The position numbers and the translations under genes are program-made. 64,000 nucleotides of DNA, taken from the NCBI GenBank assembly GCA_947626365.1, contig CANQRW010000009.1, positions 1-64,000 of the forward strand. Direction: 5' to 3'. Positions 18,382 to 26,901 of the stretch are shown piece after piece (position 1 is the first letter of the stretch; every line of letters starts with the position of its first letter). Source of the stretch: an uncultured Lachnospiraceae bacterium (lineage in GTDB: Bacteria > Bacillota > Clostridia > Lachnospirales > Lachnospiraceae). The notes beneath the pieces are model-generated. The model saw only the letters and a program-made list of their open reading frames with translations. It did no database searches and was not told the DNA's origin.

Positions 18382-18539
18382 TTACGTTAGTATGCAACAA
18401 ACGCGCCAGTGACGCGTTTGTTGTATTATGTCAGTATGCAAAGAGGCTGTTGCGGAAATATTCACTGCATTATTCTGCAACAGCCCCTTTGGATTACGTC
18501 AGTATGCAAACAAAGCGCCAGTGACGCTTTGTTTGTATT
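18382..18539 (+). repeat. Three tandem box-plus-hairpin repeat units
   Basis: Unit 1: box TTACGTTAGTATG (18382), stem CAACAAACGCG, loop CCAGTGA, perfect 11-bp stem. Unit 2: box TTATGTCAGTATG (18426), then a longer 15-bp stem with one mismatch (18439-18453 with 18477-18491), whose loop holds TCACTG, the reverse complement of CAGTGA. Unit 3: box TTACGTCAGTATG (18494), stem CAAACAAAGCG, loop CCAGTGA, perfect 11-bp stem, then TATT. Stems differ between units while pairing is kept. The remaining 156 bp before the next gene show nothing further. Confidence 0.85.
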
Positions 18540-18695
18540 GTAATAACAGGAGAAAATACACATTTATTGTTTGAACCAGTTGAACGGAACAACAAAATAT
18601 GGTAGACTTTTTATGATTATAGCGAAATTTCATCCAAATATGGTGTTTGGCAGGAAACTGACAGGAAAAGGATAGATCCGCGGGGAGGTATTGCC

Positions 18696-19247
18696 ATGGG
18701 GTTCAAAGAAGATTTTTCCCGGCAGATGACAAGATTCGGCAAAAATACGTCTGCCTTTGTGAAAGAAAGCCGGCTGCGCACGGTCAACAGCGGTCTGGAA
18801 GCGGATATGAAGAGTCTGTACAGGACCGTCGGAGAGACGGCGTATTGTCTGTGGAAGGAAGGGAAGCTTGAGGCGGACCAGCTGAAGCCTTATTTCACGG
18901 AGATTTATGAAAAAGAGGCCCAGGTTCTGGAAAATAAAGAGCTGATCTGCCGGATTCAGCAGAAAAGCCAGGAGGAGACCGCCGCCACGGCGGAGCCGGC
19001 CCCTGTGGGAGAGCCCGGACCGGAGCCGAAACCGATTCCGGCAGGAGAACCCAAGCCAGAACCCGGGCCGGAGCCCAGGCCAACGCCGGTTTTTGCGGGA
19101 GAACCCGGGCCGGAGCCCAGGGTTCCGGGAAATGCCGGTGAAGTGGGAGAATGGTCATCGCTTGAACGAATTTATTGCCCGAATTGTGGGAGAGAATATC
19201 CGCTTACGGCCAATTATTGCCGAAAGTGTGGGACGAAACTCCATTAG
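18696..19247 (+). CDS. Zinc-ribbon protein with helical N-terminus
   Basis: The 183-aa protein has a helical, likely coiled-coil N-terminal part (residues 1-95), a Pro/Glu/Gly-rich repeat linker (about 100-150; units such as GEPGPEP), and a C-terminal zinc ribbon (IYCPNCGREYPLTANYCRKCG, two CxxC pairs). There is no signal peptide or membrane segment. Function is unknown; such zinc ribbons usually mediate protein contacts. It ends 12 nt before another zinc-ribbon gene and is probably co-translated with it. Confidence 0.75.
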   Translation: MGFKEDFSRQMTRFGKNTSAFVKESRLRTVNSGLEADMKSLYRTVGETAYCLWKEGKLEADQLKPYFTEIYEKEAQVLENKELICRIQQKSQEETAATAEPAPVGEPGPEPKPIPAGEPKPEPGPEPRPTPVFAGEPGPEPRVPGNAGEVGEWSSLERIYCPNCGREYPLTANYCRKCGTKLH

Positions 19248-19259
19248 AGGAGGATACTT

Positions 19260-21260
19260 ATGAAATGTCCAAATTGCGGGATGGAACTTCCTGAGGACAG
19301 TATTTTCTGCGAGAACTGCGGCCGCAGGGTTGATGCGGACGTAGTTTATTGTACCAACTGCGGCAGGAAATTTTCTTCAGAGGATTTGTACTGCGATTAC
19401 TGCGGAACCAGGCTTTCCGGCCGGGAGGAAGAAGAAAAGTTCCTTCCCATGGTAATTCCCGCGGCAGAGACAAAAAAAGAGGAAACAGAAAAGAAGCCGT
19501 TTTCCGCTGCGGGAAGATGGTTTGGTTTCGTGACCGCGGCGGTCCTGGCTCTGGTCGTGATCTGGGGAGCCTTCTTTCTGCTGACAGGCGGAGGGGAGGC
19601 GGACCGGACCCGGCTGCTTTACTATCAGGATGAGAGATTGTATCTGACAGATGTGAGGAACCGGGGTGGGGAAGGCGCCGGAAAGGAGCCGGAGGAGATC
19701 ACGTCATCCCTTACGGCGGAAAATACAGAGGCGCCTTACGGGCTTGTATCGGGCGATCGGATCAGCCGGGACGGAAAGTACCTGTTCTACCGGGAGGATT
19801 TTGACGGGGAGACGTATGATCTGTACCGCAGGAAGCTGTCCGGCGATGTGGAAGCCGAAAAGATCGATTCCAATATTTCGCAGTATCAGGTGCTTAAAAA
19901 TAACACGGTTCTGTATGTGAAAAGGGAGTCTCTCTACTATTTTGACGGACATGATTCCGTCCGCTTTGGGAGAAATATTGCCGCGGATGGGTTTCAGACG
20001 GATAAGACGGAAAAATATCTGTTCTGGATGGAGGATAACGGTGAGGACGGTTACGCCTGCTATTATCAGGATCTGGCGGGAAAGCATGAGAAAACGGTCC
20101 TCGACGAAGGGGCGAAGGTTTTTTATCCCAACGAGGAACTGACCGGTTTCATCGAACTGAAATATGATAATCTGTACCAGGTGGATAATAAGGGAAACAA
20201 GAAGAGAATCGCAGGCAATGTGGTTCAGGTGGCGAGCTGCGATCCTGAGACGGGAAGGATTTATTATCTGGCGGAATCTCCCGCAAAGGCGTCTTACGAA
20301 GATGTCATCAATGAGGACCTTTCCATGTCGGAGGAGGATCACGCCAGGCTCCGGGAGATGGGGCGTTTTGAGCTGCCTTATCTGGCTCTTCGGTATTATG
20401 ACGGAACCCAGGACAGCCTGATCACAGACCGGTTTTATCCGGGGGCTTCCGTGGGATTCTATGATTCCCGGGACGGACGTTACTGTCTTTATATGGAAGG
20501 GCCGGAACCGGGAGAGCTTCAGGTAAACTGGTCCCGGTTCAGGGATGAGATTGCCGATGAGGATTTTGGCGCCAGGGTTCTCGATCAGGCGGAGGCAGAC
20601 GGCCTGTTCTCCTGTATGAAGCTGGCGGCAGGAGGAAAGACAGTCGGGGAACTTAAGGATGTGGACAATGCGGCCTGGTTTGAATCGTCCCGCTACTGTG
20701 AGGATACGGATAAACTTTATATTACAGCTGTCAATTATGAGACGGAAGAAGGAATCCTCTGCGAGACGGGACTTTCCGGAAACGGAGCCGGGAAGCTGAA
20801 GGAATTGGATTCCGACGCCTTCCATATGGGGGAATACGTTCTGACCGGAGACGGAATCTATTATATCAAGGGAGACGACCCGGATGGGGGAGACCTGTAT
20901 CTGAACGGAGCGGTAATCGATTATGATGTATTCCGCATATGGCAGCTGGACGGCGGCCGCCTGGTTTATCTGGCGGACTGTGAGCATGAGGATAAAGGGC
21001 GGGGGATTTATGCCACCCTTATGGTCATGGACGGCAGGGAAAAGCGGCTGATCCTGGATGATGTGAGCTTTGCGGATATGGCCGGGGACGGAACCGGCGT
21101 CATACTGGCGGATTACGATTTCGCCAGGCGGGAAGGCGAACTGATCTATTATGACGGCGCGGAGAAACATGTGATCGCGGAGGATGCGGCAGGCTTCGCG
21201 CCCAGATACGGCAGCCTGCAGATCGAACCCGGGGCGTGGACGGAAGACGGCGGTGAATGA
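19260..21260 (+). CDS. Membrane protein with double zinc ribbon and large repeat domain
   Basis: The 666-aa protein begins with two zinc ribbons (MKCPNCG...FCENCG and VYCTNCG...YCDYCG, residues 1-50), then a charged link and one membrane helix (about 87-108, [18 protein letters not shown]). The large outer part (110-666) is rich in Tyr/Asp/Gly with recurring YLTD, YYD and LFYRED patterns, resembling beta-propeller or DUF5050-like surface domains. The topology puts the ribbons inside and the propeller outside. Function unknown. It pairs with the zinc-ribbon protein just upstream. Confidence 0.75.
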   Translation: MKCPNCGMELPEDSIFCENCGRRVDADVVYCTNCGRKFSSEDLYCDYCGTRLSGREEEEKFLPMVIPAAETKKEETEKKPFSAAGRWFGFVTAAVLALVVIWGAFFLLTGGGEADRTRLLYYQDERLYLTDVRNRGGEGAGKEPEEITSSLTAENTEAPYGLVSGDRISRDGKYLFYREDFDGETYDLYRRKLSGDVEAEKIDSNISQYQVLKNNTVLYVKRESLYYFDGHDSVRFGRNIAADGFQTDKTEKYLFWMEDNGEDGYACYYQDLAGKHEKTVLDEGAKVFYPNEELTGFIELKYDNLYQVDNKGNKKRIAGNVVQVASCDPETGRIYYLAESPAKASYEDVINEDLSMSEEDHARLREMGRFELPYLALRYYDGTQDSLITDRFYPGASVGFYDSRDGRYCLYMEGPEPGELQVNWSRFRDEIADEDFGARVLDQAEADGLFSCMKLAAGGKTVGELKDVDNAAWFESSRYCEDTDKLYITAVNYETEEGILCETGLSGNGAGKLKELDSDAFHMGEYVLTGDGIYYIKGDDPDGGDLYLNGAVIDYDVFRIWQLDGGRLVYLADCEHEDKGRGIYATLMVMDGREKRLILDDVSFADMAGDGTGVILADYDFARREGELIYYDGAEKHVIAEDAAGFAPRYGSLQIEPGAWTEDGGE

Positions 21261-21286
21261 CAGCAAATGACAGCGGAGGCAGCGGT

Positions 21287-21724
21287 ATGGCGGAGACCAT
21301 CCAAATCAAATATTTTACGGACAAGATAGATAAACTGGCTTACATTGACGGCAAATCCGATTGGATTGACCTGAGGGCAGCGGAGGATGTTGCGATGAAG
21401 AAGGGCGAATTTCGCCTGATCTCCCTGGGAATCGCCATGAAACTTCCGGAAGGGTATGAAGCCCATGTGGTTCCCCGAAGTTCAACCTACAAAAACTTCG
21501 GTATCATTCAGACCAACCATTTCGGGATTATCGATGAGAGCTACTGCGGAGACGGCGATATGTGGTATTTTCCGGCGCTGGCCGTGCGGGACACTCAGAT
21601 TCACTGCAATGACCGGATCTGTCAGTTCCGGATCATGAAGCATCAGCCGGTTATCCGGTTTGATGAAGTGAGTTCTCTTGGCGGCGAGAACCGGGGCGGA
21701 TTCGGAAGCACAGGGGTGCGGTGA
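21287..21724 (+). CDS. dut: dUTP diphosphatase (trimeric dUTPase family)
   Basis: The 145-aa protein shows all five dUTPase motifs in order: WIDLRAAED (I), PRSSTYKNF (II), [10 protein letters not shown] (III), RICQFRI (IV) and RGGFGSTG (V, at the C-terminus). It hydrolyses dUTP to dUMP and pyrophosphate, keeping uracil out of DNA and feeding dTMP synthesis. Motif II has SST where many family members have SGL, so dCTP or other use cannot be excluded. ATG 21287 follows GGAGG by 7 nt; the open frame starts earlier at 21257 without a ribosome site. Confidence 0.87.
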   Translation: MAETIQIKYFTDKIDKLAYIDGKSDWIDLRAAEDVAMKKGEFRLISLGIAMKLPEGYEAHVVPRSSTYKNFGIIQTNHFGIIDESYCGDGDMWYFPALAVRDTQIHCNDRICQFRIMKHQPVIRFDEVSSLGGENRGGFGSTGVR

Positions 21725-21734
21725 GAGTCTGGCG

Positions 21735-21883
21735 GTTCCGGAAGTAAGGAAATGCGGCAGGCGAATCAGGCCAGGCCCGGAAGCAGGAAGGCGAGGCGGA
21801 TTCGGCCGGATCCGGAAGCAGGAAGGCGAGGCGGATTAGGCCAGGCCCGGAAGCGGGCAAGCGCAGCAGACCGGGCGGATTCG
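21735..21883 (+). repeat. Minisatellite with 35-nt unit
   Basis: Two well-matched 35-nt copies (21772-21806, 21807-21841, core GGAAGCAGGAAGGCGAGGCG) are flanked by degraded ones (21735-21771, 21842-21876). They fill the gap between the dUTPase stop and the TPR lipoprotein start. Confidence 0.75.
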
Positions 21884-21901
21884 GATGCATGGGAGGCAGA
21901 A

Positions 21902-22690
21902 ATGACGAAATATAATGGGATATCGATAAAAAATATGGCGGCATACGGAGCTGCTCTGGCGGCAATCTGCCTGTGCCTGACTGCCTGCGGCGGATCCCGG
22001 GAAAAATATGAGCTTCGAGAGACGGCGATTCAGCAGATGGAAAGCGGGGACTACGCCGCGGCGATCGAAACCTTCGGCCAGGCGCTGGAAAAATCCGACG
22101 GCTTTGTGGGAGAATTTGAACTGGATGTGCTGAAATACCGGGCGGAGGCCGAGTATGAGTCAGGCGACTATGATGCGGCGGCCCGCACCTATGACGTGCT
22201 GAGCCAGGTGGACGGGGAGAAGCCGGAGTATCTGGAGGGGCTGGGCTGTATGTACGCTCTGGGCGGTCAGGTCGATAAGGCGGTTTCCCAGTATGAGAAG
22301 CTGGCGGAGACAGCCCCGGACAATCCAGCGGCGGCCAATGTTCTTCTGCTGGTGGGAAAGAAGCTGACGGAGGCAGGACGCCCCGATGAGGCCGTAACGC
22401 TTTTTCAGGAGGCGGTGAATGCAGGGAGAGAAAGCGGAGCAATCTATAACCAGCTGGCGCTCAGCGAGATCGAGGCGGGAGAATACGACAGGGCTTTGGA
22501 GTATATCCAGCGGGGCCTCCTGAAACAGGACAGCGCCCGGAAGGAGCTTTTGTACAATCAGGCGGTGGCCTACGAGAAACGGCTTGATTTTGCCGGAGCC
22601 CTTCAGACGCTGACTGCGTTTGTCCAGGAGTTTGGAAGCACGCCTGAGGTGGAGAAGGAGATCGCGTTCCTGAAGACAAGGACAGACTGA
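21902..22690 (+). CDS. TPR-repeat lipoprotein
   Basis: The 262-aa lipoprotein has a signal peptide with lipobox LTAC (Cys29) and then about six tetratricopeptide repeats (for example MESGDYAAAIETFGQALEKS, YESGDYDAAARTYDVLSQVD, IEAGEYDRALEYIQRGLLKQ). TPR lipoproteins act as protein-docking scaffolds on the outer face of the membrane; no partner is obvious here. ATG 21902 follows GGGAGG. The gene is separated from hflX by 137 bp that hold nothing recognisable. Confidence 0.85.
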   Translation: MTKYNGISIKNMAAYGAALAAICLCLTACGGSREKYELRETAIQQMESGDYAAAIETFGQALEKSDGFVGEFELDVLKYRAEAEYESGDYDAAARTYDVLSQVDGEKPEYLEGLGCMYALGGQVDKAVSQYEKLAETAPDNPAAANVLLLVGKKLTEAGRPDEAVTLFQEAVNAGRESGAIYNQLALSEIEAGEYDRALEYIQRGLLKQDSARKELLYNQAVAYEKRLDFAGALQTLTAFVQEFGSTPEVEKEIAFLKTRTD

Positions 22691-22827
22691 CGGAAGACGG
22701 ACCGGGCCGAAGGAAGCGCGGCGGAACTGTCAGAGGCGGAGGCACGAACCGGGAATGCCTTAAGGAAGCGCCCGGAAATGAAAGCCCGGACAGGAATGTC
22801 GGAGACTGATAAGACAGGAGAGAGAAA

Positions 22828-24075
22828 TTGGCGGAGCTGTATGACATAAAAGAGATTGAGGAGCGGGTGATCCTGCTGGCTGTAGGGACCGGCGATGAAG
22901 CCGACACCCAGGCATGCCTGGATGAACTGGCGGAACTGGTGAAGACGGCCGGAGGCCAGGCGATTGGCCGCGTGGTTCAGAACCGGGAGCAGATCCATCC
23001 GGGGACGTACCTGGGAAAGGGCAAGATTGAGGAGGTAAAAGAGCTGGTCTGGGAGACGGAGGCCACAGGTGTGGTCTGCGATGATGAACTGTCCCCTGTC
23101 CAGCTTCGAAACCTGGAGCATGAGCTGGAGTGCAAGGTCATGGACCGGACCATGGTGATCCTGGATATCTTCGCGGCTCATGCCCATACCAGGGAAGGAA
23201 AGATTCAGGTGGAACTGGCACAGCTCCGCTACCGGGCGGCCCGGCTGGTAGGCCTGAGAAATTCCCTGTCCCGTCTGGGCGGCGGCATCGGAACCAGAGG
23301 CCCCGGCGAGACGAAGCTTGAGGTGGACCGGCGGCGGATCCATGAGCGGATCTCCGTTCTGAAGGAAGAACTGAAGGATGTGGAGCGGCACCGTCAGGTT
23401 CAGCGTCAGCAGCGGGAACGGACCTACGCGAAAGCAGCGGCCATCGTGGGATATACCAACGCCGGAAAGTCCACGCTGCTTAACCGTCTGACCGATGCGG
23501 GAATTCTGGCGGAGGACAAACTGTTTGCCACCCTGGACCCTACCACCCGAAGCCTGGAGCTGGACAACGGCCAGCAGATCCTTCTGACGGACACGGTGGG
23601 ATTTATCCGCAAACTCCCCCACCATCTGATTGATGCCTTCCGCAGCACCCTGGAGGAGGCCAGATACTGCGATATCATTCTGCATGTGGCGGATTGCTCC
23701 AATCCCCAGATGGATATGCAGATGCATACCGTCTATGAGACGCTGAAACAGCTTCAGGTGACAGATAAGATCATGGTGACAGTGTTCAATAAGGCGGACC
23801 TGCTGGAGGGAGAGCCGATACTGAAGGATCTGTCCGCCGATTATCAGGTGAAGATTTCCGCCAGGACCGGAGAAAACGTGGACCGGCTTCTGGAGATCCT
23901 CCGTGAGATCCTGCGGAACCAGAAGGTGTATCTGGAAAAGCTGTATTCCTATAAGGAGGCTGGAAGAATCCAGGAGATCCGCAGATACGGAGAGCTGCTT
24001 TCCGAAGAGTATACCGATCAGGGAATCGCTGTGAAGGCATATGTCCCGGCGGAGATGTACGGGCAGCTGGTGTGA
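22828..24075 (+). CDS. hflX: GTPase HflX
   Basis: The 415-aa ribosome-associated GTPase has an N-terminal HflX domain (VGTGDEADTQACLDELAELV; THPGTYLGKGKIEE-like segment), a coiled middle region, and a G domain with G1 GYTNAGKST (from Gly208), G3 DTVGFIRKLP and G4 NKADLL. HflX splits stalled or heat-damaged 70S ribosomes. The start is TTG (22828) with AGGAGAGAG upstream, because no ATG or GTG suits the conserved N-terminus. Single gene, ended by the strong hairpin region at 24106. Confidence 0.93.
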   Translation: MAELYDIKEIEERVILLAVGTGDEADTQACLDELAELVKTAGGQAIGRVVQNREQIHPGTYLGKGKIEEVKELVWETEATGVVCDDELSPVQLRNLEHELECKVMDRTMVILDIFAAHAHTREGKIQVELAQLRYRAARLVGLRNSLSRLGGGIGTRGPGETKLEVDRRRIHERISVLKEELKDVERHRQVQRQQRERTYAKAAAIVGYTNAGKSTLLNRLTDAGILAEDKLFATLDPTTRSLELDNGQQILLTDTVGFIRKLPHHLIDAFRSTLEEARYCDIILHVADCSNPQMDMQMHTVYETLKQLQVTDKIMVTVFNKADLLEGEPILKDLSADYQVKISARTGENVDRLLEILREILRNQKVYLEKLYSYKEAGRIQEIRRYGELLSEEYTDQGIAVKAYVPAEMYGQLV

Positions 24076-24105
24076 AGAGGTTTCCTCTGCTATGACAGAA
24101 CTTTA

Positions 24106-24173
24106 ACACAATATCTAGTTTTAATATTTTTTTAAAACTAGATATTGTGTTTTTCTATATCCTTTGCTATAAT
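24106..24173 (+). promoter_or_regulatory. Paired NrdR-like boxes and nrdD promoter
   Basis: Two near-identical 16-mers, ACACAATATCTAGTTT (24106-24121) and, inverted, AAACTAGATATTGTGT (24135-24150), match the NrdR box (acaCwAtATaTwGtgt) and together form a perfect 19-bp inverted repeat. The second box contains TTGTGT (24145-24150), a -35 set 17 bp before TATAAT (24168-24173). Repressor there would block nrdD. The hairpin, with TTTTTCT after it, could also end hflX transcription. Confidence 0.75.
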
Positions 24174-24273
24174 GGTTCTAATGGCGCGTTTGATGCAGAA
24201 ATGGCGCGTGGCGCAGGACATCCATGATGGGACAGCGAAAAATGAGGATCGATAAGAGGGAGGAGAAAAGATC

Positions 24274-26649
24274 ATGATCAGTGTAGTAAAGCGCGACGGA
24301 GAGATCGCGGAATTTAATTTGAGCAAGATTACGGAGGCCATCAAGAAGGCGTTCAAGGCCACGGAGAAGGTGTACAGCCATGAGATCCTGGAGCTTCTGG
24401 CCCTGCGCGTGACGGCAGATTTCCAGAGCAAGCTGAAGGACGGCAAAGTGTCTGTGGAGGAGATTCAGGACAGCGTGGAGCACGTTCTGGAGCAGGCGGG
24501 CTACACGGACGTGGCCAAGGCTTATATCCTGTACCGGAAACAGCGAGAGAAGATCCGCAACATGAAGAATACTATTCTGGATTACCGGGATGTGGTCAAC
24601 AGCTACGTGAAGGTGGAAGACTGGCGTGTGAAGGAGAATTCTACGGTTACCTATTCCGTAGGCGGACTGATCTTAAGCAATTCCGGCGCCGTGACCGCCA
24701 ACTACTGGCTGTCTGAGATCTATGACAATGAGATCGCCGAGGCTCACCGCAACGCGGACATTCATCTTCACGATCTGTCCATGCTGACCGGCTACTGCGC
24801 TGGCTGGTCCTTAAAGCAGCTCCTTATGGAAGGACTGGGCGGCATTCCCGGCAAGATCACTTCCTCCCCGGCCAAGCATCTGTCCGTTTTGTGCAACCAG
24901 ATGGTCAATTTCCTGGGCATCATGCAGAATGAGTGGGCAGGCGCCCAGGCGTTTTCCTCCTTTGATACCTACCTGGCTCCCTTTGTCAAGGCAGACAACC
25001 TGGACTATGAGAGTGTGAAGAAGTGCATCGAGTCCTTTGTGTACGGCGTCAATACTCCTAGCCGCTGGGGCACCCAGGCGCCTTTCACCAACATTACCCT
25101 GGACTGGACCGTGCCTGACGATATGGCGGAGCTTCCTGCCATCGTAGGCGGCAAAGAGATGCCCTTCAAGTATAAAGACTGCAAGAAAGAGATGGATATG
25201 GTCAACCGGGCTTTCATCGAGACCATGATCGAGGGCGACGCCAATGGCCGCGGTTTCCAGTATCCCATTCCTACCTATTCCATTACCAGTGAGTTTGACT
25301 GGTCCGAGACGGAGAACAATAAGCTGCTGTTCGAGATGACGGCCAAGTACGGCACTCCCTATTTCTCCAATTACATCAACAGCGACATGAAGCCCAGCGA
25401 TGTCCGCAGCATGTGCTGCCGCCTGAGACTGGATCTGCGTGAACTGCGGAGAAAGACCGGCGGATTCTTCGGCTCCGGCGAGAGCACCGGTTCCATCGGC
25501 GTGGTCACCATCAATATGCCGAGGATCGCCTATCTGTCCAAGAACGAGGACGATTTCTACCGGAGACTGGACCGGATGATGGATATCTCCGCCCGTTCTC
25601 TTAAGACTAAGAGGGAAGTGATCACCAAGCTTCTGGACAACGGCCTGTATCCCTACACCAAGCGGTATCTGGGCACATTCGAGAATCATTTCTCCACCAT
25701 CGGCCTGGTGGGCATGAACGAGGCCGGCCTGAACGCCAGATGGATCCGCAAGGATATGAGCCACAGGGAGACCCAGGAATTCTCCAAGAGAGTTCTGAAC
25801 CATATGAGAGAGCGCCTGTCCGATTACCAGGAGCTGTACGGAGACCTGTATAATCTGGAGGCCACGCCGGCGGAGTCCACATCCTACCGTCTGGCCAAGC
25901 ACGACAGGAAGCGCTATCCGGATATCATCACCGCAGGCAGCGAGGGAGATACGCCCTACTACACCAACAGTTCCCATCTGCCCGTGGATTATACGGCAGA
26001 TGTGTTCGACGCCCTGGATATTCAGGATGAGCTGCAGACGCTGTACACTTCCGGAACCGTGTTCCACGCCTTCCTGGGAGAGAAGCTGCCTACCTGGCAG
26101 TCGGCTGCCAAGCTGGTCCGCACCATCGCCGAGAATTATAAGCTGCCCTATTACACGCTGTCGCCTACTTACTCCATCTGCAAGGATCACGGCTATCTGA
26201 TCGGCGAGCATTTCACCTGCCCGGTCTGCGGAGGCGAGGCGGAGGTTTACAGCCGGATTACCGGCTACTACCGTCCGGTGAAGAACTGGAACGAAGGAAA
26301 GGCCCAGGAGTACAAGAACCGGAAGACCTATGATGTGGCCAATTCGGCTCTGAAGAGAGGGGAGGGAGCCGCGGCCAAGATCGTCTACGCCGCGGAGAAG
26401 AAGGCGGAAGAGCAGAAGACGCCTGCCGGCGCTTACCTGTTCACCACCAAGACCTGCCCTAACTGCAAGGTTGCCAGGGGATTCCTTCAGGGAGTCGATT
26501 ATCAGGTCGTAGATGCGGAGGAGAATCCGGAGATGACGGAGCAGTTTGGTATCATGCAGGCGCCCACCCTGGTTCTGGTGAAGGACGGCAAGGTGGAGAA
26601 ATATGTTAACGCCAGCAACATTAAGAGATACGCGGACAGCGTAAGATAA
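24274..26649 (+). CDS. nrdD: Anaerobic ribonucleotide reductase NrdD with fused thioredoxin-like domain
   Basis: This 791-aa class III reductase makes dNTPs under anoxia. It has an N-terminal ATP-cone (ISVVKRDGEIAEFNLSKITE), a glycyl-radical barrel with MCCRLRLDLREL, a C-terminal zinc site (CPVCGG), and radical Gly664 in RITGYYRPV. Residues about 715-791 add a thioredoxin/glutaredoxin-like domain with Cys728-Pro-Asn-Cys731 (TKTCPNCKVARGFLQG). Family members normally stop near 700-720 residues, so the domain is an extra fused reductant. The activase gene nrdG, often adjacent, is not in this window. NrdR-like boxes precede it. Confidence 0.94.
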   Translation: MISVVKRDGEIAEFNLSKITEAIKKAFKATEKVYSHEILELLALRVTADFQSKLKDGKVSVEEIQDSVEHVLEQAGYTDVAKAYILYRKQREKIRNMKNTILDYRDVVNSYVKVEDWRVKENSTVTYSVGGLILSNSGAVTANYWLSEIYDNEIAEAHRNADIHLHDLSMLTGYCAGWSLKQLLMEGLGGIPGKITSSPAKHLSVLCNQMVNFLGIMQNEWAGAQAFSSFDTYLAPFVKADNLDYESVKKCIESFVYGVNTPSRWGTQAPFTNITLDWTVPDDMAELPAIVGGKEMPFKYKDCKKEMDMVNRAFIETMIEGDANGRGFQYPIPTYSITSEFDWSETENNKLLFEMTAKYGTPYFSNYINSDMKPSDVRSMCCRLRLDLRELRRKTGGFFGSGESTGSIGVVTINMPRIAYLSKNEDDFYRRLDRMMDISARSLKTKREVITKLLDNGLYPYTKRYLGTFENHFSTIGLVGMNEAGLNARWIRKDMSHRETQEFSKRVLNHMRERLSDYQELYGDLYNLEATPAESTSYRLAKHDRKRYPDIITAGSEGDTPYYTNSSHLPVDYTADVFDALDIQDELQTLYTSGTVFHAFLGEKLPTWQSAAKLVRTIAENYKLPYYTLSPTYSICKDHGYLIGEHFTCPVCGGEAEVYSRITGYYRPVKNWNEGKAQEYKNRKTYDVANSALKRGEGAAAKIVYAAEKKAEEQKTPAGAYLFTTKTCPNCKVARGFLQGVDYQVVDAEENPEMTEQFGIMQAPTLVLVKDGKVEKYVNASNIKRYADSVR

Positions 26650-26704
26650 CGGGTTCACGAATGAATCATACGCAGGGGAGTCGGATTCGTCCGGCTCCCT
26701 TTTA

Positions 26705-26761
26705 TCACGTCAGTATGCGAAGAGAGCGCCAGTGATGCGTTTTTTGTATCACGTCAGTATG
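26705..26761 (+). repeat. Box-plus-hairpin repeat unit and solo box
   Basis: Box TCACGTCAGTATG (26705-26717) is followed by a degraded stem (26718-26728 with 26736-26746, several G-U pairs and one mismatch) around the exact loop CCAGTGA, then GTA and a second box (26749-26761) without hairpin. It lies downstream of nrdD. Confidence 0.8.
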
Positions 26762-26834
26762 AATCAGCGGGTATCTCCGGGCGCCGGGCAGGCCTATCAC
26801 GCAATGGCCCTTCCGCCGGTCCCGGAAAAAGTAT

Positions 26835-26863
26835 TTGTATCCCAGTGCCTTTCATGCTAAAAT
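26835..26863 (+). promoter_or_regulatory. Promoter of the second kinase/regulator operon
   Basis: TTGTAT (26835-26840), a 17-bp spacer ending in TGC, and TAAAAT (26858-26863), 38 bp before the ATG at 26902. Confidence 0.65.
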
Positions 26864-26901
26864 AGGGACAGGAACGAATCAGGCGGAAGCGGGACTGGAG
26901 T

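Noticed and set aside
18382-18539. Hairpin repeats considered as ordinary terminators
   Set aside because: They lack T-runs, keep a constant loop and box, and often follow a separate true terminator (for example 54816-54843). They are kept as a repeat family instead.
24811-26658. 615-codon open frame on the minus strand
   Set aside because: It is a shadow of nrdD, with no start signal and no family resemblance. The same holds for 40141-41964 opposite dnaG and 45149-46501 opposite the TGS kinase.
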